From Streptomyces clavuligerus (GTDB taxonomy: Bacteria; Actinomycetota; Actinomycetes; Streptomycetales; Streptomycetaceae): DNA of 64,000 nt. The notes below the pieces were generated by a model, which worked only from the letters and a program-made list of their open reading frames with translations, was not told where the DNA came from and made no database searches. The stretch lies in NCBI RefSeq assembly GCF_005519465.1, contig NZ_CP027858.1, forward strand, positions 5,753,001 through 5,817,000, given 5' to 3'. A program made the translations under genes and the position numbers. How positions within the stretch are numbered: the stretch's first letter is position 1; each line of letters starts with the position of its first letter. This document shows positions 59,215 through 64,000 of the stretch, one piece after another.

Positions 59215-61883
59215 TGGAGTCGGCTGAAATCCGCCGCCGCTGGCTGAGCTTCTTCGAGGAGCGCGGGCACACCGTCGTCCCTTCGGCGTCGCTCATCGCG
59301 GACGACCCGACTCTGCTGCTGATCAACGCGGGCATGGTGCCGTTCAAGCCCTACTTCCTCGGCGAGACCAAGCCGCCGTTCCCGCGCGCCACCAGCGTGC
59401 AGAAGTGCGTCCGCACCCCGGACATCGAAGAGGTCGGCAAGACCACCCGGCACGGCACGTTCTTCCAGATGTGCGGCAACTTCTCCTTCGGCGACTACTT
59501 CAAGGAGGGCGCCATCAAGCTCTCCTGGGAGCTGCTGACCACCCCCGTCGAGGACGGCGGCTACGGCCTGGAGCCGGAGAAGCTCTGGATCACCGTCTAC
59601 CAGGACGACGACGAGGCCGAGCAGATCTGGCGCGATGTCGTCGGTGTGCCCGCCGAGCGCATCCAGCGGCTGGGCAAGAAGGACAACTTCTGGTCCATGG
59701 GCGTCCCCGGCCCCTGCGGCCCCTGTTCCGAGATCAACTACGACCGGGGCCCCGCGTTCGGCGCCGAGGGCGGCCCCGCCGTCAACGACGAGCGCTACGT
59801 GGAGATCTGGAACCTGGTCTTCATGCAGTACGAGCGCGGCGCGGGCGAGGGCAAGGAGGACTTCCCGATCCTCGGCGACCTGCCCTCCAAGAACATCGAC
59901 ACCGGCCTCGGCCTCGAACGTCTCGCCATGATCCTCCAGGGCGTACAGAACATGTACGAGACCGACACCCTGCGCGTCGTCATGGACAAGGCCACCGAGC
60001 TGACCGGCGTCCGCTACGGCGCCGACCACGCCTCCGACGTCTCCCTGCGGGTGATCGCCGATCACATCCGCACCTCCGTCATGCTCATCGGCGACGGTGT
60101 CACCCCCGGCAACGAGGGCCGCGGCTATGTGCTGCGCCGCATCATGCGCCGCGCCATCCGCAACATGCGGCTGCTCGGCGCCACCGGACCGGTCGTCGCC
60201 GCGCTGGTCGACGTCGTCGTCCGGACCATGGGCGAGCAGTACCCCGAGCTGGTCACCGACCGCACCCGGATCGAGGCCGTGGCCCTCGCCGAGGAGGCCC
60301 GCTTCCTCAAGACCCTCAACGCGGGCACCAATGTGCTGGAGGGCGCCATCACCGAGGCCAAGGCCACCGGTGGCACCGTCCTCGCGGGCGACAAGGCGTT
60401 CCTGCTCCACGACACCTGGGGCTTCCCCATCGATCTCACCCTGGAGATCGCCGCCGAGCAGGGCCTGAGCGTGGACGAGGACGGCTTCCGCCGTCTGATG
60501 AAGGAGCAGCGGGCCAAGGCCAAGGCCGACGCCAAGGCCAAGAAGACCGGCCACGCCGACCTCTCCGCCTACCGCGAGGTCGCCGACGGCTCCGGCGCCA
60601 CCGAGTTCACCGGCTACGCCGCCACCGAGGGCGAGTCGACCATCGTCGGTCTGCTCGTCGACGGCGTGCCCTCGCCCGCCGCCACCGAGGGCGACGAGGT
60701 CGAGGTCGTCCTCGACCGCACCCCCTTCTACGCCGAGGGCGGCGGTCAGCTCGCCGACCAGGGCCGGATCAAGCTGGACTCCGGCGCCGTCATCGAGGTG
60801 CGCGATGTGCAGCAGCCGGTGCCCGGTGTCTCCGTGCACAAGGGCTCGGTGCAGGTCGGCGAGGTGACCGTGGGCGCCTCCGCCTACGCCGCCATCGATG
60901 TGAAGCGCCGCCGCGCCATCGCCCGCGCCCACAGCGCCACCCATCTCACCCACCAGGCGCTGCGCGACGCCCTCGGCCCGACGGCCGCCCAGGCGGGTTC
61001 GGAGAACTCCCCGGGCCGCTTCCGTTTCGACTTCGGCGCGCCCTCCGCCGTCCCCGGCTCGGTCCTCACCGACGTCGAGCAGCGGATCAACGAGGTCCTC
61101 TCCCGTGAGCTGGACGTCCAGGCCGAGGTCATGAGCCTGGACGAGGCCAAGAAGCAGGGTGCCATCGCCGAGTTCGGCGAGAAGTACGGCGAGCGGGTCC
61201 GCGTCGTCACCATCGGCGACTTCTCCAAGGAGCTGTGCGGCGGCACCCATGTGCACAACACCGCCCAGCTCGGCCTGGTGAAGCTGCTCGGCGAGTCCTC
61301 CATCGGCTCCGGCGTGCGCCGGATCGAGGCCCTGGTCGGCGTGGACGCCTATAACTTCCTCGCCAAGGAGCACACGGTCGTCGCCCAGCTCCAGGAGCTG
61401 GTCAAGGGCCGTCCCGAGGAGCTGCCCGAGAAGATCTCCGGCATGCTCGCCAAGCTGAAGGACGCCGAGAAGGAGATCGAGAAGTTCCGCGCCGAGAAGG
61501 TGCTCCAGGCCGCCGCGGGGCTCGCCGCCGGTGCCCAGGACATCCATGGCGTGGCCCTGGTCAGCGGTCGGGTCGAGGACGGCACCTCCGCCGACGACCT
61601 GCGCAGGCTGGTTCTCGACGTCCGGGGCCGCATCCCCGGCGACCGGCCCGCCGTGGTGGCGCTGTTCACCGTGGCGAACGGCCGTCCGCTCACCGTCATC
61701 GCCACCAACGAGGCCGGGCGCGAGCGCGGGCTCAAGGCCGGTGACCTGGTGCGCACCGCCGCCAAGACGCTCGGTGGAGGCGGCGGCGGCAAGCCGGACG
61801 TCGCCCAGGGCGGCGGCCAGAACCCCGAGGCCGTCGGCGAGGCCATCGCCGCCGTCGAGCGTCTGGTGGCCGAGGTCTCGTGA
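59214..61883 (+). CDS. alaS: alanyl-tRNA synthetase
   Basis: 889 residues. The aminoacylation core starts [20 protein letters not shown] and has [20 protein letters not shown] (motif 2 region). The editing domain has [11 protein letters not shown] near 572 and the zinc [13 protein letters not shown] near 675. The C-Ala domain closes with a Gly-rich [15 protein letters not shown]. Length and order are typical. The ATG overlaps the preceding stop, and ruvX overlaps the end. Confidence 0.97.
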   Translation: MESAEIRRRWLSFFEERGHTVVPSASLIADDPTLLLINAGMVPFKPYFLGETKPPFPRATSVQKCVRTPDIEEVGKTTRHGTFFQMCGNFSFGDYFKEGAIKLSWELLTTPVEDGGYGLEPEKLWITVYQDDDEAEQIWRDVVGVPAERIQRLGKKDNFWSMGVPGPCGPCSEINYDRGPAFGAEGGPAVNDERYVEIWNLVFMQYERGAGEGKEDFPILGDLPSKNIDTGLGLERLAMILQGVQNMYETDTLRVVMDKATELTGVRYGADHASDVSLRVIADHIRTSVMLIGDGVTPGNEGRGYVLRRIMRRAIRNMRLLGATGPVVAALVDVVVRTMGEQYPELVTDRTRIEAVALAEEARFLKTLNAGTNVLEGAITEAKATGGTVLAGDKAFLLHDTWGFPIDLTLEIAAEQGLSVDEDGFRRLMKEQRAKAKADAKAKKTGHADLSAYREVADGSGATEFTGYAATEGESTIVGLLVDGVPSPAATEGDEVEVVLDRTPFYAEGGGQLADQGRIKLDSGAVIEVRDVQQPVPGVSVHKGSVQVGEVTVGASAYAAIDVKRRRAIARAHSATHLTHQALRDALGPTAAQAGSENSPGRFRFDFGAPSAVPGSVLTDVEQRINEVLSRELDVQAEVMSLDEAKKQGAIAEFGEKYGERVRVVTIGDFSKELCGGTHVHNTAQLGLVKLLGESSIGSGVRRIEALVGVDAYNFLAKEHTVVAQLQELVKGRPEELPEKISGMLAKLKDAEKEIEKFRAEKVLQAAAGLAAGAQDIHGVALVSGRVEDGTSADDLRRLVLDVRGRIPGDRPAVVALFTVANGRPLTVIATNEAGRERGLKAGDLVRTAAKTLGGGGGGKPDVAQGGGQNPEAVGEAIAAVERLVAEVS

Positions 61884-62353
61884 GCTCTCTCCGACGGGGC
61901 CGCCGTCTCGCCCTCGATGTGGGGGACGCCCGGATCGGGGTCGCGTCCTGCGACCCCGACGGGGTGCTCGCCACCCCGGTGGAGACCGTGCCGGGACGTG
62001 ATGTCCCGGCCGCCCACCGGCGGATCAGGGCGCTGGTCGAGGAGTACGAGCCCATCGAGATCGTCGTCGGTCTGCCCCGCTCCCTCAACGGCCGGGAGGG
62101 CCCGGCCGCCAAGAAGGTCCGTACCTTCGCCGGGGAAGTGGCCCGGGGCGTGGCACCCGTTCCGGTGCGGCTGGTGGACGAGAGGATGACCACGGTGACC
62201 GCCACCCAGGGGCTGCGCGCCTCGGGGGTCAAGGCGAAAAAGGGCCGTTCGGTCGTGGACCAGGCGGCGGCCGTCGTCATCCTCCAGAACGCCCTGGAGT
62301 CCGAACGGGCGGCAGGTTCACCCCCGGGCGAGTCCGTCGAAGTGGTTGTCTGA
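61880..62353 (+). CDS. ruvX: RuvX/YqgF-family nuclease
   Basis: 157 residues with an RNase H fold: [19 protein letters not shown] near the N-terminus (first acidic residue), [18 protein letters not shown] and [11 protein letters not shown], then [16 protein letters not shown] with the last acidic residue. YqgF proteins take part in pre-16S rRNA maturation. The GTG overlaps the alaS stop by four bases. Confidence 0.92.
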   Translation: MSSLRRGRRLALDVGDARIGVASCDPDGVLATPVETVPGRDVPAAHRRIRALVEEYEPIEIVVGLPRSLNGREGPAAKKVRTFAGEVARGVAPVPVRLVDERMTTVTATQGLRASGVKAKKGRSVVDQAAAVVILQNALESERAAGSPPGESVEVVV

Positions 62354-62454
62354 TCGCGATACGGTAACGTTCCGCGCGATGCGGCGCTTTTCGAGCAGCC
62401 GCTGCTCAACGGAGAGGCGGACCGTCCGGACCCCTCGCGGCTGTTTGGGGAACC

Positions 62455-64000
62455 ATGACTGAATATGGACGGGGTCAGGACTCCGCGCCGTGGCCTCCGG
62501 AGGACCCGTTGTTCGGTGACCCGGCATGGGCGGCGCAGCAGGCGTCGCCCGGTCAGCCGTATCCGGAGCAGCAGCCCGTCGACCCGTACGCCGCGCAGCA
62601 GGCCGCCCAGCAGCAGTACGCCGCCGGGCAGCCCGATCCGTATCAGCAGCAGCCGTACGGCGGACAGCCGCAGCCGGGGCAGCCGTACGCCGGTCAGCCC
62701 CAGGACCCGTACACCGGGCAGCAGGACCCGTATGCCGGTCAGCCGCAGGACCCGTATGCCGGGCAGGGGCAGCAGCAGCCGCAGCAGCCCGGCCCGGTGT
62801 ACGGGGGCCCGGAGGCACCGGTCTACGCGGAGCAGCAGTACCCGGCCCCCCAGCAGCAGTACGGCGAGCAGCAGTACGCCGCCGGGGGCTGGGACGCGGG
62901 CCGGCAGACCGCGCTCACCTACGACCCGGCGCAGGTCGCGTACGACCCGGCCCAGGTCGCGCAGGTGGCGGCCGAGCCCTACGGCGGGCAGATGCCCGAT
63001 CCGTACACCACCCCGGACGCCTACCCGCCGCCGGAGCCCCCGGGCCGCCGGACCCCCGCGGCGGACCCCGCGGCCACCGGTGCCGCCGGGCCGGCCGAGG
63101 ACACCGGTGCGTCCCCCGTCGACGCGCCGTCCCCCGCCGCCGACGAGGACGGCCCCGGCGACGGGGCCCCCGCACCCGCGCGCTCCCGGCGGGGCGGCGA
63201 CGCGGGCGGCAGCGGCCGCTCCGGCCGCCCCCGGAAGCAGAAGAAGAGCCGCAACGGGATCGCCTGCCTGGTCGTCGCCACCGTCCTCGCGGGCGGGCTG
63301 GGCGTGGTCGCCTATGTCGGCTACCAGTACTGGGAGGGCCGCTTCGGCGCGGCCCCCGACTACAGCGGCGCGGGCACCGGCACCGTCCAGGTCGAGATCC
63401 CCCAGGGCGCCGTCGGCGCCGAGATCGGCCGGATTCTCAAGAGGAACGGCGTGGTCAAGAGCGTCGACGCCTTTGTCGCCGCCCAGAGCAGCAACCCCGA
63501 GGGGGGCAACGGCATCCAGGCCGGGGTCTACACCCTGAAGAAGGAGATGTCCGCGGCCAGCGCCCTCGCGACCATGCTCAAGCCCGAGAGCCGCAACGCG
63601 CTGATCATCCCCGAGGGCCGCCGCAATGTCTGGGTCTACCAGCAGATCGACAAGCGGCTGGAGCTCGACCCCGGCACCACCGCGAAGGTCGCCCAGGAGA
63701 AGGCCGGGGAGATGGGACTCCCGGCCTGGGCCACGGGCCACTCCAAGGTCAAGGACCCGCTGGAGGGCTTCCTCTTCCCCGCGAGCTACCCCGTCGCCAA
63801 GGGCACCGAGCCGGAGAAGGTCCTCAAGCGGATGGTGACCCGTGCCGTCGCCGAGTACGACCGCGTCGACCTGGCCGCCGAGGCCCGGGAGCTGGGGCTG
63901 GAGAACCCCTGGCAGCTCGTCACCGTGGCCAGCCTGGTCCAGGCCGAGGGCAAGACCGAGGAAGACTTCCGCAAGATGTCCGAGGTCATCTACAACCGGC
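62455..64000 (+). CDS. mltG: endolytic transglycosylase MltG, cut by the window end
   Basis: 515 codons are present and the frame runs off the window. Residues 1 to about 262 form a cytosolic Gln/Pro/Tyr/Gly-rich region with repeated QDPYAGQ-type units. A transmembrane helix (GIACLVVATVLAGGLGVVAY) lies near 267-287. The YceG/MltG domain follows: VEIPQGAVGAEIGRILKRNG, GIQAGVYTLKKEMSA, IIPEGRR and LEGFLFPASYPVAKG. The window ends at VASLVQAEGKTEEDFRKMSE, around the catalytic Glu in QAEG. MltG cleaves nascent glycan strands and limits their length. The ATG at 62455 follows a GGGGAA. Confidence 0.92.
   Translation, partial: MTEYGRGQDSAPWPPEDPLFGDPAWAAQQASPGQPYPEQQPVDPYAAQQAAQQQYAAGQPDPYQQQPYGGQPQPGQPYAGQPQDPYTGQQDPYAGQPQDPYAGQGQQQPQQPGPVYGGPEAPVYAEQQYPAPQQQYGEQQYAAGGWDAGRQTALTYDPAQVAYDPAQVAQVAAEPYGGQMPDPYTTPDAYPPPEPPGRRTPAADPAATGAAGPAEDTGASPVDAPSPAADEDGPGDGAPAPARSRRGGDAGGSGRSGRPRKQKKSRNGIACLVVATVLAGGLGVVAYVGYQYWEGRFGAAPDYSGAGTGTVQVEIPQGAVGAEIGRILKRNGVVKSVDAFVAAQSSNPEGGNGIQAGVYTLKKEMSAASALATMLKPESRNALIIPEGRRNVWVYQQIDKRLELDPGTTAKVAQEKAGEMGLPAWATGHSKVKDPLEGFLFPASYPVAKGTEPEKVLKRMVTRAVAEYDRVDLAAEARELGLENPWQLVTVASLVQAEGKTEEDFRKMSEVIYNR

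Noticed and set aside
59184..61547. A long minus-strand frame opposite alaS
   Set aside because: The plus strand is clearly alanyl-tRNA synthetase; the minus translation has shadow composition (Gly, Asp, Val, Leu runs).

Overview
The window is about 73% G+C. It is dense with GTG starts, short intergenic gaps and -10 boxes of the TAGNNT type. Its gene content and order (thrS-HIT-pgsA-acyltransferase-pimA, pdxST-yebC-ruvCAB-yajC-secDF-apt-relA, hisS, rarA, rpsD, alaS-ruvX-mltG, plus ssgB) identify it as core chromosome of a Streptomyces. I recall the same run in S. coelicolor around SCO1500 to SCO1559, read in reverse; this is from memory and was not searched. I see no prophage, insertion sequence, CRISPR array or secondary-metabolite cluster.

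Layout. 1-3.1 kb: a metNIQ-type methionine importer behind a leader with a possible Cys/Met-containing leader peptide. 3.3-12.3 kb: a GNAT acetyltransferase, then a cobalamin/siroheme group (CbiE-CbiT precorrin methyltransferase, a very long BluB-CobT fusion, a repeat-filled gap, a two-domain siroheme synthase) and a SpoU-type RNA methyltransferase. 12.3-14.5 kb: a Ser/Thr kinase with no extracellular sensor and a small membrane protein. 14.6-15.2 kb: a minus-strand tRNA cluster transcribed Gly-Cys-Val-Val-Val. 15.4-23.5 kb: pabB-pabC, a double-GNAT protein, a DsbA-like protein, small membrane proteins, a CGNR zinc-finger protein, the sporulation gene ssgB, a PGPGW protein, two tRNA-Val(CAC) genes around an SRPBCC protein, and a DEDDh exonuclease.

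23.8-35 kb: thrS, a K+ channel-like protein, a HIT protein, an uncharacterised membrane protein, an EF-G-like GTPase with a degenerate G4 motif, and the phosphatidylinositol mannoside genes pgsA, acyltransferase and pimA. 35-48 kb: a LemA-like protein, pyridoxal-phosphate synthase (pdxST), yebC, Holliday-junction processing (ruvCAB), protein export (yajC-secDF), adenine salvage (apt) and the stringent-response enzyme relA. 47.8-49.9 kb: an animal-type haem peroxidase with an AT-richer upstream flank, the best candidate for an acquired gene. 49.9-64 kb: a DUF349 protein, a cyclophilin, a metallo-beta-lactamase-fold protein, hisS, a VKOR protein, rarA, an iron-box-linked DUF2470 protein, rpsD, two small envelope-type proteins, alaS, ruvX and a truncated mltG.

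Regulation visible in the DNA. ruvC and rarA carry the same TTGTCAGTG-N8-TAGNCT element, matching the LexA-independent DNA-damage promoter (RecA-NDp/PafBC type). A DtxR/DmdR-type iron box lies between the divergent DUF2470 gene and rpsD. Several genes look leaderless, with the -10 box 7-8 bases before the start codon. Strong intrinsic-type hairpins separate most transcription units.
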